Assembly: GCA_937925635.1 (NCBI GenBank)
Contig: CALALX010000059.1
Location: forward strand, 62,001 to 126,000
DNA: 64,000 nucleotides
Direction: 5' to 3'
Source: an uncultured Caulobacter sp.
GTDB taxonomy: Bacteria; Pseudomonadota; Alphaproteobacteria; Caulobacterales; Caulobacteraceae
Of this stretch, positions 1 to 10,696 are shown piece by piece. Made by a program: the position numbers and the translations under genes. The notes beneath the pieces are model-generated. The model was not told where the DNA came from. It saw nothing but the letters and a program-made list of their open reading frames with translations, and did no database searches. Numbering within the stretch: the first letter of the stretch is position 1; the number at the start of each line of letters is the position of its first letter.

Positions 1-1
1 A

Positions 2-52
2 TTCGCCGAACAGTGGCGCAAGGAGCGGTCCTACTCGCCTCGCAAGCGGTAG
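2..52 (+). CDS. C-terminal tail of a gene truncated by the window edge
   Basis: An open frame enters from the left edge and ends at a TAG at 50-52, giving a 16-residue basic tail rich in Arg, Lys and Ser. It lies upstream of, and in the same direction as, the PepSY gene. Too little is visible to identify a family. It could also be chance open sequence, because short open frames are common at this GC content. Confidence 0.3.
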   Translation, partial: FAEQWRKERSYSPRKR

Positions 53-142
53 GCGGTGTTCGGCGCGTGACACGCCGCCGCACCCCTTCCATAAAAGACC
101 CATTCAGCCGGCATTCAGCGTCGGCGCCTTAGACCCTTGGGC

Positions 143-601
143 ATGAAGCGTATCGCCGCCCTCCTTCTGACCGCCATCATCGGCCTCGGCTCTCCCGCCG
201 TCGCTGAGGCGCAGAACCGTTGCCCGAGCGGGCCGATCGGCAAGGCCTGCCGCGAGGCTCGCGACCAAGGCGGCGGAGACATGGGCGCGCGGGCGCGGCC
301 GCCCGGCCGCGGCGACGAAGGCGGTCGCACCCGCCCGCCGGGCCAGGGCGGCAATTCGCTCGGCGACGGCTGGCGTCCCCGCGAGGAGGACGCCCGCGAA
401 GGGGTCCGGGGCGGTCGGTTGGTGCCGCTGGAGGCGGTCATTCGCAACATCGCGCGCTCGAACCCCGGGCAGCTGCTCGACGCGGGGCTCGAGAATCGCG
501 GCGGCCGGCCGATCTATCGCGTGCGCTGGCAGACCAACGACGGGCGGCGCATCGACTACATCGTTGACGCCCAGAGCGGCCAGATCATCGGAAGGAACTA
601 G
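143..601 (+). CDS. Exported PepSY-domain protein
   Basis: A 152-residue protein with an N-terminal signal peptide (Lys-Arg followed by an Ala/Leu-rich core, cleavage near Ala-Glu-Ala-Gln). A low-complexity Gly/Arg/Pro-rich middle follows. The C-terminal 60 residues resemble a PepSY repeat: a helix (LEAVIRNIARSNPGQ) and then strands ending in a YIVDAQSGQIIG-type motif. PepSY domains are small periplasmic modules often found beside two-component systems, where they are thought to act as inhibitors or sensors. The response regulator starts 9 bases downstream, so the three genes probably form one operon. I chose ATG 143 over an in-frame TTG at 137. Confidence 0.8.
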   Translation: MKRIAALLLTAIIGLGSPAVAEAQNRCPSGPIGKACREARDQGGGDMGARARPPGRGDEGGRTRPPGQGGNSLGDGWRPREEDAREGVRGGRLVPLEAVIRNIARSNPGQLLDAGLENRGGRPIYRVRWQTNDGRRIDYIVDAQSGQIIGRN

Positions 602-610
602 GGGCCCCGC

Positions 611-1288
611 ATGCGCATCCTTCTGGTCGAGGACGATCCTGACCTGTCGCGCCAGCTCAAACTGGCGCTCGGCGACGCCGGCTACGCGGTCGACCACGCC
701 GCCGATGGCGAGGAAGCCCACTATCTCGGCGAGGCGGAGCCGTACGACGCGGTGATCCTCGACCTGGGCCTGCCCAAGATCGACGGCGTGTCGGTGCTGG
801 AGCGCTGGCGGCGCGAGAACATCGCCACCCCGGTGCTGATCCTCACCGCGCGCGACAACTGGAGCCAGAAGGTCGCCGGGTTCGACGCCGGCGCCGACGA
901 CTATCTGACCAAGCCGTTCCATACCGAGGAGCTGCTGGCCCGCCTGCGCGCGCTGCTGCGGCGGTCGGCCGGCCACGCGACGCCGAACCTGAGCTGCGGC
1001 GGTCTGCGCCTCGATCCGCGCTCGGCCCGGGCCAGCGTCAATGGCGAGCCGCTCCGGCTGACCTCGCTTGAGTACCGGCTGCTGCACTACATGATCATGC
1101 ACCAGGGCCGGGTCATCAGCCGCACCGAACTGGTCGAGCACCTGTACGATCAGGACTTCGACCGCGACTCCAACACCATCGAGGTCTTCATCGGCCGGGT
1201 CCGCAAGAAGATCGGTCCCGACCGCATCGAGACGGTGCGCGGTCTCGGCTACCGCCTGACCCCGCTCGAGGGCGAGGCGACGGAGTGA
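611..1288 (+). CDS. OmpR/PhoP-family response regulator
   Basis: A 225-residue two-domain response regulator. The receiver domain (about 1-115) carries the acidic pair D8-D9, the phosphoacceptor D51 in ILDLGLP, T79 and K101 in TKPF. A winged-helix DNA-binding domain (about 125-220) follows, with the typical ending in which an IEVFIGRVRKKIG helix precedes a VRGLGYRL hairpin. It is predicted to bind DNA when phosphorylated by the kinase encoded immediately downstream, whose start overlaps its stop by 4 bases. The PepSY-regulator-kinase order resembles PhoPQ/FeuPQ-type systems. The signal sensed cannot be read from the sequence. Confidence 0.93.
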   Translation: MRILLVEDDPDLSRQLKLALGDAGYAVDHAADGEEAHYLGEAEPYDAVILDLGLPKIDGVSVLERWRRENIATPVLILTARDNWSQKVAGFDAGADDYLTKPFHTEELLARLRALLRRSAGHATPNLSCGGLRLDPRSARASVNGEPLRLTSLEYRLLHYMIMHQGRVISRTELVEHLYDQDFDRDSNTIEVFIGRVRKKIGPDRIETVRGLGYRLTPLEGEATE

Positions 1289-2682
1289 AGCTGCGCCTGC
1301 CGGCGCTGGGCGTTCGCTCCCTGGTCGGGCGGCTGGTTCTGCTGGCCGCCGGTTGGAGCGTGATCGTCCTGATCGTCACCGGCGTGGCCCTGACCGCCTT
1401 CTTCCAGCAGGCCGCGCTGCGCCGCTTCGATCTGGGCCTCGTCGATGTGGCGCAGGGGCTGAACGCCGGCATGAGTGTCGAAGACGGCAGGGTCGTGGCC
1501 CCGCCGCTGACCGACAGCCGAGCGCTGCGCGTCTATTCCGGCCGCTACTGGCAGATCGCCGAACATGCGGCGGGCGGGAAGATCCGGCCGCTGAACGGCA
1601 ATCGGTCCAGATCGTTGTTCGACATGGATCTCAAGATGCCTGACGAGGTCGTGGCCGAGGTCGCCGCCAATCCAGGCAAACAGATATTCTACAGCGCCGA
1701 GGGGCCCCTCGATCAGCCGCTGCGGGCGACCGCCATGCAGGTGACCCTGTCCGAGCGGGCCGCGCCGGTGATCATCATGGTCGCCGAGGATCGCTCGCCG
1801 GTCGACAACGAGGCCCGGCGCTTCGCGCTGCTCACCGCCGGCGCCCTGATCGCGCTGGGCGTCGGCATCGTGTCCGCCGTCTTCCTGCAGGTGCGGATCG
1901 GCCTGCAACCCCTGTTCCGCCTGCGCCGCGAGGTCGCGGAAGTGCGCAAGGGCAAGGCGGAGCGGATCGTCGGCGAGTATCCCACGGAGCTCGAGCCCCT
2001 GGCCACGGAGCTGAACGCCCTGGTCGCCCACAACCAGGATGTCGTCGAACGTCAGCGCACTCACGTCGGCAACCTCGCCCATGCGCTGAAGACGCCGATC
2101 TCGGTCATGCTCACCGAGGCCCAGCAGCAGCCGGGACAGCTGTCGGACGTAGTGACCCGGCAGGCCGCGGCGATGCGCGGACATGTCGAGCACCACCTGC
2201 GCCGCGCCCGTGCCGCCGCCCGCTCGCAAAGTCACGGCGAACGCACCCTGGTGGAGCCGGTCATCGACGAACTGGCCGTGACGCTGGAGCGGATATTCCG
2301 GGACAAGGGCGTGGAGATCGACTGGCGCTGCCCCGAGGCGCTCTGCTTCCGCGGCGAGAAGCAGGATCTCATGGAGATGGCGGGCAACGTCATCGAGAAC
2401 GCCGCCAAGTGGTGCAAGGGGCGCGTCCGGGTGACGGCGACCGCGACCGGGACGGAGACCTTGACCGTCGTCGTCGAGGACGACGGTCCCGGCCTGCCGG
2501 CCGATCGCCGCGAGGACGCCCTGAAGCGCGGGGCCCGTCTCGACGAGAGCGCGCCTGGCTCCGGCCTGGGGCTGGCCATCGTCGACGAACTGGCGCGCGC
2601 CTACGGCGGCGCCCTGACGCTGGGCGACTCGCCGATGGGCGGGCTCAGGGTCGAACTCGCCCTGCCGCGCGCTGAAACCTGA
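1285..2682 (+). CDS. PhoQ-like sensor histidine kinase
   Basis: A 465-residue membrane histidine kinase starting at a GTG that overlaps the regulator stop (GTGA). Two membrane segments (about 12-37 and 180-202) flank a periplasmic sensor region of about 140 residues. A HAMP-like linker follows. The phosphorylated H266 sits in LAHALKTPISV, the form of H-box seen in PhoQ-type kinases. The ATPase domain shows N368/N372 (N box), DDGPGLP (G1) and GSGLGLAIV (G2). It presumably phosphorylates D51 of the upstream regulator. The exported PepSY protein two genes upstream is a plausible periplasmic modulator of its sensor region; this is inference. Confidence 0.93.
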   Translation: MKLRLPALGVRSLVGRLVLLAAGWSVIVLIVTGVALTAFFQQAALRRFDLGLVDVAQGLNAGMSVEDGRVVAPPLTDSRALRVYSGRYWQIAEHAAGGKIRPLNGNRSRSLFDMDLKMPDEVVAEVAANPGKQIFYSAEGPLDQPLRATAMQVTLSERAAPVIIMVAEDRSPVDNEARRFALLTAGALIALGVGIVSAVFLQVRIGLQPLFRLRREVAEVRKGKAERIVGEYPTELEPLATELNALVAHNQDVVERQRTHVGNLAHALKTPISVMLTEAQQQPGQLSDVVTRQAAAMRGHVEHHLRRARAAARSQSHGERTLVEPVIDELAVTLERIFRDKGVEIDWRCPEALCFRGEKQDLMEMAGNVIENAAKWCKGRVRVTATATGTETLTVVVEDDGPGLPADRREDALKRGARLDESAPGSGLGLAIVDELARAYGGALTLGDSPMGGLRVELALPRAET

Positions 2683-2761
2683 AATTGGCGTTTCAGGGGG
2701 CGTTAACCGAGATCGGCGCAAGGATTCGCCTGGCGTTTCCCCTGTCCCCGGATCAGTCCCA

Positions 2762-4102
2762 ATGGCCGACCTGTCGCCCGACAAGATCGCGATGCTGCAG
2801 GGCCTGATCGCGGCCTCGCCCGACGAGGTGGTGCGAGGCCTGGAGCACGCCGTCTGTCGCCAAGGGACCACCGGTCCGCTCGCCGCCATCGGCGCAATGG
2901 TTGAACAGGAAATCAACGACCGGGCGACGCGGGCCCATGTTCTCGCCCCTGTAAACGGCCTGTTCCGTCCGCGCTGCGTCGACGACCAAACGGCTTTCCC
3001 GCGCGCCGCCGGCAGCCTGTTGTGGAAGGCCCTGAAGGCCGACAAGCCCGATTGGGTGAAGCAGGCCGCCGACGCCAGCTACTACATCGACCCGGACGAG
3101 CCCCCGCCGCAGATATTCGACCAGCTGTGCGCGCGCGCCGCCGCGGAACTACGGACCGCCGAACGCTCCGAGTACGTCGCCGTGCGTGACGTGCTTGAGG
3201 CCGATCAGCCTGGCTCGACCCAGGTCCTGATCACGGCGCTGGACATGGCGTCCGTTGTGCGCGGGCCGCTCTCGAAGCTCAGCGACTGGCTCCAGCGGAT
3301 GTCCGACGACCGTCGGGCTTCCGCCCGCATCGCCTACAAGGACGCCTGCGCGGCCGGCGAAGGCGGCGGACCGCTGATGTTCGAGATGCTGGCCGCGCAC
3401 CTGAAGCACCCGTGCCAGATCCTGCGCGTGATTTCTGCCGTCATGGACCACCCCGGCGAGCGATATCTCGCGGACAGCGAGCTGGCGATGTTCGGCGTGC
3501 GCGCCCTTGAGAAGATCGACGCGCAGGTCCAGCACGCGCGGGAATTGCGCCCTGGCGCCAGTGTTCATGCCGCCGAGCTCGCGGCCGCAGCGGTCATTGA
3601 CGCCGTGGAGACCATCACCGAGCTCGATCAGAGCGTTCAACTCGTGCGGGATGGTCCGTGGGGGCAGCGTCTCACCAAGCTCAAGCAGGCCCTCGCCGCG
3701 GTGGTGGAACAGCGGATGCAGGAGATCGAGGAGGCGGTCGCCCTGTCTTTGCCGATGAAGAAGCTGCGCTACTCCGGCCGGTTGGTGTCAAATGTCCCCC
3801 GGCTCGACGACCCACCGAACGACGCCGCCGTGGATCTGGCGATCGGACTGCTGACGTTCTCCGAGGGCGTTCGCGGTTGCGCCAGCGACGGCGGCTTCGC
3901 CGGGACGCGGAGCAAGGTCCACGACATCGTCGGCCAGCGCATCGACCGCTATGTCGAGGACCTGCTTGAACAGATGCGGTTGGGCGATGATGTCGACCAT
4001 GATCGCGCCCGTGAATTCCTTGATGTCGCCGCGCGATTGATGTCTCTCGTGCGAGACCGCCAGGCTGGCGGCGTGGTGCGGCGACGAGCCGCCGCAGCCT
4101 GA
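2762..4102 (+). CDS. Conserved-looking helical protein of unknown function
   Basis: A 446-residue protein with no signal peptide or membrane segment that I can see. It is rich in Ala, Leu, Asp and Arg, and looks almost entirely alpha-helical. It has no recognisable catalytic motif. It begins with a short amphipathic segment (MADLSPDKIAMLQGLI) and ends in a basic RRRAAAA tail. Codon use matches the neighbours, so it is probably a resident gene. It stands alone, 79 bases after the kinase gene and 48 before ccmI, on the same strand as both. I do not recognise the family. Confidence 0.75.
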   Translation: MADLSPDKIAMLQGLIAASPDEVVRGLEHAVCRQGTTGPLAAIGAMVEQEINDRATRAHVLAPVNGLFRPRCVDDQTAFPRAAGSLLWKALKADKPDWVKQAADASYYIDPDEPPPQIFDQLCARAAAELRTAERSEYVAVRDVLEADQPGSTQVLITALDMASVVRGPLSKLSDWLQRMSDDRRASARIAYKDACAAGEGGGPLMFEMLAAHLKHPCQILRVISAVMDHPGERYLADSELAMFGVRALEKIDAQVQHARELRPGASVHAAELAAAAVIDAVETITELDQSVQLVRDGPWGQRLTKLKQALAAVVEQRMQEIEEAVALSLPMKKLRYSGRLVSNVPRLDDPPNDAAVDLAIGLLTFSEGVRGCASDGGFAGTRSKVHDIVGQRIDRYVEDLLEQMRLGDDVDHDRAREFLDVAARLMSLVRDRQAGGVVRRRAAAA

Positions 4103-4150
4103 GGAGCCACACCCCTCGCTAAGCGCGGCGCGATCGGCTAACACCGCGCC

Positions 4151-5254
4151 ATGTTCGCATTCTGGATCGCTGCGGCGGCCCTTTCGGCGGCCGCCGGATG
4201 GCTGATGTTGAACGCTTCGCGGGCCGCCGGGCTGCGCGCGGCGCAGGGCGATCCGACGCTTGCCGTCCACCGCCGGCAGCTGGCCGAAATCGATGACCTC
4301 GCGGCGCGCGGTCTGCTGCCGGAATCGGAAGTGCGGGCGGCGCGCGCCGAAGCCGGTCGCCGGCTGCTCGCCGCCGCCGACGCGCCGGTCGAGGCGGTGT
4401 CCGCCGCTTCCGGCCGGCGCCGGGTCCTGGCCTTCGCCATCGCTGCGCCGCTGCTGGCCCTGGTCATCTATGGCGTCGTCGGCTCTCCCGGCCTGAAGAA
4501 CCGCCCCTACGCCGCCCGGCTGGCGGAGTGGCGATCGAGCGACATCGAGACTCTGGACCTCCCGCGCCTGGCCGCGATCCTGCGCGCGGTGACCGTCGAG
4601 CGACCGAACGATCCGGAGGCCTTCCACAAACTGGCGACCATCGAGCTGGCGGCCGGCGACCCTCTGGCGGCCGGAACGGCCCTGCGCCGCGCCGTCGCCC
4701 TGGCTCCCGACCGGTCCGAGCTCTGGGCCCTGCTCGGGGAGACCTTCGTCGTCCAGGCCGAGGGCCGGGTCGACGTGGATGCGCGTCGCGCGTTTGAGGA
4801 GGCTCTGAAGCGCGATCCCGCCAACACCAGCGCCCGATACTTCCTGGCCCGCGCCGCCATCCAGGACGGCAAGGTCGCCGAGGGTGTTGCTGGTTGGCGC
4901 GCCTTGCTCGCCTCGCTGCCCGCTGGCCGACCCGACGAAATCGCCACGCGCGACGCCCTCGCCAATGAGATCGCCGCGGTCGAGTCGTCGGGCGGACTGC
5001 CGTCGGTCGGCGGTCCCCAGGCGCAGGCGAACATCCCCGACGCCGCCGCCATTCGCGGCATGGTCGAGGGCCTGGCCGCGCGGCTGCAGTCGCAGCCAGA
5101 TGACCCTGCGGGCTGGGTCAGACTGGTCCGCGCCTGGTCGGTGTTGGGCGAAACGGACAAGCGTGACGCGGCCCTCGACGCGGCCAGGGCGCGATACAAG
5201 GACAATCCCGAGGTGCTGAAAGCTCTCGATCAGGCGGCGGAGGCTCCGCGATGA
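4151..5254 (+). CDS. ccmI: Cytochrome c maturation protein CcmI (CycH)
   Basis: A 367-residue membrane protein with TM1 at about 1-20, a short cytoplasmic loop carrying the family-typical VHRRQLAEIDDLAARGLL segment, and TM2 at about 94-115. A large periplasmic C-terminal half with TPR-like helical repeats follows (about 140-360). CcmI binds apocytochrome c and delivers it to the CcmF/CcmH heme ligation complex. Its stop overlaps the ccmE start by 4 bases (ATGA), so it opens the ccmIEFH operon. The order matches the cycHJKL operon of Rhizobium and Bradyrhizobium. Confidence 0.93.
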   Translation: MFAFWIAAAALSAAAGWLMLNASRAAGLRAAQGDPTLAVHRRQLAEIDDLAARGLLPESEVRAARAEAGRRLLAAADAPVEAVSAASGRRRVLAFAIAAPLLALVIYGVVGSPGLKNRPYAARLAEWRSSDIETLDLPRLAAILRAVTVERPNDPEAFHKLATIELAAGDPLAAGTALRRAVALAPDRSELWALLGETFVVQAEGRVDVDARRAFEEALKRDPANTSARYFLARAAIQDGKVAEGVAGWRALLASLPAGRPDEIATRDALANEIAAVESSGGLPSVGGPQAQANIPDAAAIRGMVEGLAARLQSQPDDPAGWVRLVRAWSVLGETDKRDAALDAARARYKDNPEVLKALDQAAEAPR

Positions 5255-5727
5255 ACTTTTGGCCCAAGTCGCGCAAGGCGCGACAGCGGATGACGATCCT
5301 ACTCGCCATCGCGCCGGTGCTGGCGTTGGCCGTCGGCCTGACGCTGTGGGGTCTGCGGGATTCGATTTCGCTGTTCTACACGCCGGCCCAGGCGCAGGAG
5401 GCCAAAGTGCCCCCCGGGCGCGCCGTCCAACTCGGCGGGCTGGTCAAGGTCGGCACTGTTCGGAAGTTCCCCGACGGCCGGGTCGAGTTCGTGATCGCCG
5501 ACAAGCTGGCGTCCTCGAAGGTCCGCTTCAAGGGCGATCTGCCCGACCTGTTCCGCGAGGGGCAGGGCGTGGTGGCAGAGGGCGCTTTCGACGCCAGCGG
5601 CCTTTTCGTGGCCCGCCGGGTGCTGGCCAAGCACGACGAGAAGTACATGCCGCGCGAAGTCGCCGAAGAGCTGAAGAAGCAGGGCGAATGGCGCGGCGAC
5701 GGAACGAAGGGCGCCTATGACCGCTGA
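5251..5727 (+). CDS. ccmE: Heme chaperone CcmE (CycJ)
   Basis: A 158-residue protein with a single N-terminal membrane anchor (about 16-36) and a periplasmic OB-fold domain. The covalent heme-binding histidine H128 lies in LAKHDEKYMP, with the ligand Y132 four residues later; this is the CcmE hallmark. CcmE accepts heme from CcmABCD and passes it to CcmF for attachment to apocytochrome c. The start overlaps the ccmI stop and the last 11 bases overlap ccmF, indicating tight translational coupling. Confidence 0.96.
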   Translation: MNFWPKSRKARQRMTILLAIAPVLALAVGLTLWGLRDSISLFYTPAQAQEAKVPPGRAVQLGGLVKVGTVRKFPDGRVEFVIADKLASSKVRFKGDLPDLFREGQGVVAEGAFDASGLFVARRVLAKHDEKYMPREVAEELKKQGEWRGDGTKGAYDR

Positions 5728-7678
5728 GCTGGGCGCCTTCGCCCTGGTCCTGGCGTTCGCGCTGTCGCTGGCTCAGGCGGCGCTTGGCCTCATGGGCGCG
5801 CACCGCCCGGCTCTGGCTGGCGCCGGGGTCGGAGCGGCGCTGGGCGCCTTCGGCGGCGTGGCCCTGGCTTTCGGGGCGCTGGTCATCGCGTTCGTGACCT
5901 CCGACTTCTCCGTCGCCAACGTCGCCGCCAATTCCCATACCGCGAAGCCGCTTCTCTACCGGGTCGCGGGCGCCTGGGGCAGCCACGAAGGCTCGATGTT
6001 GCTGTGGTGCCTGGCGCTGACCGGCTACGGCGCGGCGGTCGCCGCCCTGGGCAAGGGGCTGCCGTTCACGCTGCGCAGCCGTGTGGTCGGCGTACAGGGC
6101 GCGCTGGGCGTGCTGTTCCTGGCCTATACGGTGTTCGCCTCGAATCCGCTGGCCCGGCTGGTCAATGCGCCGGTCGAGGGCCGTTCGCTGAACCCGCTGC
6201 TGCAGGACCCCGCGCTCGCCTTCCATCCGCCCTTTCTCTACGCCGGCTATGTCGGCTTCTCGGTGGTCTTCTCCTTCGCCGTCGCCGGCCTGATCGGGGG
6301 GCGGGTCGACGCCGCCTGGGCGCGGTGGGTGAGACCCTGGACCCTGGCGGCCTGGAGCATGCTGACCGTCGGCATCACGCTGGGCGCCTTCTGGGCCTAC
6401 TACGAGCTCGGCTGGGGCGGTTGGTGGTTCTGGGATCCGGTCGAGAACGCCAGCTTCATGCCCTGGCTGATCGGCGCGGCCCTGCTGCACTCCGCCGTGG
6501 TGACGGAGAAGCGCGGCGCTCTGTCCGGCTGGACCCTGTTCCTGGCGTTGGCCGCCTTCACCTTCTCGATGATGGGCGCCTTCCTGGTCCGCTCTGGCGT
6601 GTTGACCAGCGTTCACGCCTTCGCGGTCGACCCCACGCGCGGGGTGCTGCTGCTGTCGATCCTCGGCGTGGCCTCCGGCGCGGCCTTCCTGTTGTTCGCC
6701 TGGCGCGCGCCGTCGCTTCAGCGAGGGGGGCTGTTCGGGCTGGTCAGTCGCGAGAGCCTGATCGTGCTGAACAACATCATCCTGACGGCGGCGACGGCGA
6801 CGGTGTTGCTGGGCACGCTCTTTCCGCTGATCCGCGAAGCCATCGACGGCGACTCCGTCTCGGTCGGACCGCCGTACTTCAACCTGACGTTCGTGCCGCT
6901 GATGGCGGTGGCGATGCTTCTGCTGCCGTTCGGGCCGCTGACCGCCTGGAAGCGCGGCGACGCGCGCGCCGCCTCCGAGCGCCTCAAGCTGGCCGCCGCG
7001 ACGGCCGTTGTTTTCGGCGTGGCGGCCTATGCCGTGGCAAGTCCGCGCAGCGTCATGGCCGCCGCCGGACTGGCGCTGGGCTTCTGGCTGATCTTTGGCG
7101 CCCTGGCCGAGGTCGCAGAACGCACGCGCGCCTTCCGCGGGCCGATGGCCGAGACCCTGCGCCGCCTCACGGGGCTGCCGCGCGGCGCATGGGGCATGAC
7201 GCTGGCCCACCTGGGCCTGGGGGTCTTCACCCTGGGCGCGGTCTTCGAGACGACCTGGAAGGTCGAAGCCGCCGAGGCCCTGTCGATCGGCGGCCGAATC
7301 GACATCGGCGCCTACAGCCTGTCGCTCGACAGCGTCAGGACGGCGGAAGGCCCCAATTTCCTCGCCGAGCGCGGAACCGTGACCGTGACGCGCAATGACC
7401 GTGTCGTCTGCACGGCCGAACCCGAACGCCGCTTCTATCCAGCGGGTCGCCAGACGACCTCCGAGGTCGCGCTCTGCAACCGGGGGCTCGATCAGATCTA
7501 CATCGTGCTGGGCGAGCGGCGCGTGGGCGCGAGCGGAGGACCTGCCTGGCTGGTGCGCGGCTATTTCAATCCGTGGGTCCAGCTGATCTTCCTGGGTCCG
7601 CTGCTCATGGCGATCGGCGGGCTGGTGTCGTTGTCGGACCGCCGGCTTCGTCTGGCGGCGGGGAGAAAAGCCGCATGA
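5717..7678 (+). CDS. ccmF: Heme lyase subunit CcmF (CycK)
   Basis: A 653-residue polytopic membrane protein with many hydrophobic segments along its whole length. The tryptophan-rich WWD domain (GWGGWWFWDPVENASFMPW, about 233-250) binds heme on the periplasmic face. CcmF takes heme from CcmE and, with CcmI and CcmH, ligates it to CXXCH motifs of apocytochromes c. Length is normal for the family. It overlaps ccmE by 11 bases and its TGA stop overlaps the ccmH ATG. Confidence 0.96.
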   Translation: MTAELGAFALVLAFALSLAQAALGLMGAHRPALAGAGVGAALGAFGGVALAFGALVIAFVTSDFSVANVAANSHTAKPLLYRVAGAWGSHEGSMLLWCLALTGYGAAVAALGKGLPFTLRSRVVGVQGALGVLFLAYTVFASNPLARLVNAPVEGRSLNPLLQDPALAFHPPFLYAGYVGFSVVFSFAVAGLIGGRVDAAWARWVRPWTLAAWSMLTVGITLGAFWAYYELGWGGWWFWDPVENASFMPWLIGAALLHSAVVTEKRGALSGWTLFLALAAFTFSMMGAFLVRSGVLTSVHAFAVDPTRGVLLLSILGVASGAAFLLFAWRAPSLQRGGLFGLVSRESLIVLNNIILTAATATVLLGTLFPLIREAIDGDSVSVGPPYFNLTFVPLMAVAMLLLPFGPLTAWKRGDARAASERLKLAAATAVVFGVAAYAVASPRSVMAAAGLALGFWLIFGALAEVAERTRAFRGPMAETLRRLTGLPRGAWGMTLAHLGLGVFTLGAVFETTWKVEAAEALSIGGRIDIGAYSLSLDSVRTAEGPNFLAERGTVTVTRNDRVVCTAEPERRFYPAGRQTTSEVALCNRGLDQIYIVLGERRVGASGGPAWLVRGYFNPWVQLIFLGPLLMAIGGLVSLSDRRLRLAAGRKAA

Positions 7679-8121
7679 AGCGGGTGTTGCTGATTCTGTC
7701 GGCGGTGCTCTGCATGGCCGCCGCCTCCGATCCGTCAGAGCGGCTGCCGGACCCGGCGCAGGAAGCGACCGCCCGCGAGATCTTTCGCGAGGTGCGCTGC
7801 CTCGTCTGCCAGAACGAGTCCATTGACGACTCGGACGCCGATCTCGCGCGTGACCTGCGCCGCGTCGTGCGTGAGCAGGTGGCCGCCGGGCGCGACGAAG
7901 CGCAAGTGAAAGCCTTCCTGACCGAGCGCTACGGCGAATACGTGCTCCTTCGCCCGGCCTTCAGCGTCGGCAACGCAGCGCTTTGGCTGGCCCCGTTCCT
8001 CGCCGCGATCGGCGGCTTCGCCTTCCTGCTCGTCCGTGCGCGGCGACGGGAAGATCCCGCGGCGTTGAGCGCCGAGGAGGAAGAGCGGTTGGCGAAGCTT
8101 CTGGACGACGGCGAAGCGTGA
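7675..8121 (+). CDS. ccmH: Cytochrome c maturation protein CcmH (CycL)
   Basis: A 148-residue protein with a signal peptide (about 1-20), a periplasmic redox domain carrying the paired cysteines C42 and C45 in VRCLVCQNESI, and a C-terminal membrane anchor (about 102-122). CcmH reduces the apocytochrome CXXCH disulfide before heme ligation. I chose ATG 7675, which overlaps the ccmF stop (ATGA); an upstream frame extension lies entirely inside ccmF. No ccmG thioredoxin gene lies in this operon, which is usual for alphaproteobacteria. Confidence 0.94.
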   Translation: MKRVLLILSAVLCMAAASDPSERLPDPAQEATAREIFREVRCLVCQNESIDDSDADLARDLRRVVREQVAAGRDEAQVKAFLTERYGEYVLLRPAFSVGNAALWLAPFLAAIGGFAFLLVRARRREDPAALSAEEEERLAKLLDDGEA

Positions 8122-8255
8122 CACCATCTCGTTCCGGCATCGCCCTAGAAACGCCATGGTGGGTGACGGAAAGATAGCTTGAGACGTCGCGCGCCGGTTG
8201 GCGCCGAGAGGCGGAATGTAGAGTCCGCGACAGCGGGTTGAGGAACGGATTGCAG

Positions 8256-9842
<1,587 letters not shown>

Positions 9843-9869
9843 ACGGCGTCAATTTCGACTGGGATTCAG

Positions 9870-9901
9870 GCGCGCCGATCCGCTTCCCCGGGTCGGCGCG
9901 C
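9870..9901 (+). terminator. Stem-loop after the degP-like gene
   Basis: A perfect 9-bp inverted repeat (GCGCGCCGA at 9870-9878, TCGGCGCGC at 9893-9901) with a 14-base loop, 28 bases after the protease stop. It is followed by a weakly T-containing stretch. It fits an intrinsic terminator, though the U-tract is poor. Confidence 0.5.
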
Positions 9902-10012
9902 TGTCGTTCTGGATTACCATTTTGTTCGTTGCACCCAGAATGGGGCTCGGATAGCGATGGACGCGGGCGTCAGCGCCCGGGACTTTGCCCACAACTCATC
10001 GCAACCGAGCCC

Positions 10013-10684
10013 ATGCGCATCTTGATCATCGAGGACGACGTCGAGGCGGCCGAGGCCATGGTCCGCGGCCTGACTGAAGCCGGCTACGATTGCACCCACG
10101 CCGCTGACGGCGAGGCGGGGCTCGCCGCGGCCCAGAAGCGCGGCTTCGACGTGCTGATCGTCGATCGCATGATGCCGAAGATGAACGGCGTCCAGGTCGT
10201 CGAGACGATTCGTCGCGAGGGCGACGCGACGCCGGTGCTGTTCCTGTCTGCGCTCGGCGAGGTCGGCGACCGGGTCGACGGGCTCAAGGCCGGCGCCGAC
10301 GACTATCTGGTGAAGCCCTACGCCTTCCCCGAGCTGATCGCGCGCGTCGAGGCCCTGAGCCGCCGCCGCGAGACCGGCGCGGTCGCCACCACCCTCAAGG
10401 TCGGCGACCTCGAGATGAACCTCATCGCCCGCACCGTGCATCGCGGCGAGACCGAGATCGACCTGCAGCCGCGCGAGTTCCAGCTGTTGGAGTTCATGAT
10501 GCGCCATGCCGGGCAGTCGGTGACGCGCACCATGCTGCTGGAGAAGGTCTGGGAATATCACTTCGACCCCCAGACCAACGTCATCGACGTCCACATCTCG
10601 CGTCTGCGCTCGAAGATCGACAAGGGCTTCGACCGCCAGATGCTGCAGACCGTGCGCGGCGCCGGCTATCGGCTGGACCCCTAG
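10013..10684 (+). CDS. OmpR-family response regulator
   Basis: A 223-residue response regulator starting at ATG 10013. The receiver domain has D8-D9, phosphoacceptor D51 (LIVDRMMP), S79 (FLSALG) and a conserved Lys in LVKPYAF. A winged-helix output domain follows and ends with ISRLRSKIDKGF and VRGAGYRLDP. It is paired with the histidine kinase that begins 12 bases downstream. An open frame continues upstream to about 9929, but that part lacks any domain and has no plausible ribosome site. The regulon is unknown; proximity to an HtrA protease hints at an envelope-stress role (inference). Confidence 0.92.
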   Translation: MRILIIEDDVEAAEAMVRGLTEAGYDCTHAADGEAGLAAAQKRGFDVLIVDRMMPKMNGVQVVETIRREGDATPVLFLSALGEVGDRVDGLKAGADDYLVKPYAFPELIARVEALSRRRETGAVATTLKVGDLEMNLIARTVHRGETEIDLQPREFQLLEFMMRHAGQSVTRTMLLEKVWEYHFDPQTNVIDVHISRLRSKIDKGFDRQMLQTVRGAGYRLDP

Positions 10685-10696
10685 GGGCGGGCGCCC

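Noticed and set aside
2702..2708. A lone TTAACC before the helical unknown gene as a CtrA site
   Set aside because: There is no second half-site at the right distance; such hexamers occur by chance.
5251..8121. Loss of ccmG from the cytochrome c maturation operon
   Set aside because: Alphaproteobacterial cycHJKL operons normally lack it and keep the thioredoxin gene elsewhere, so this is not evidence of a defect.
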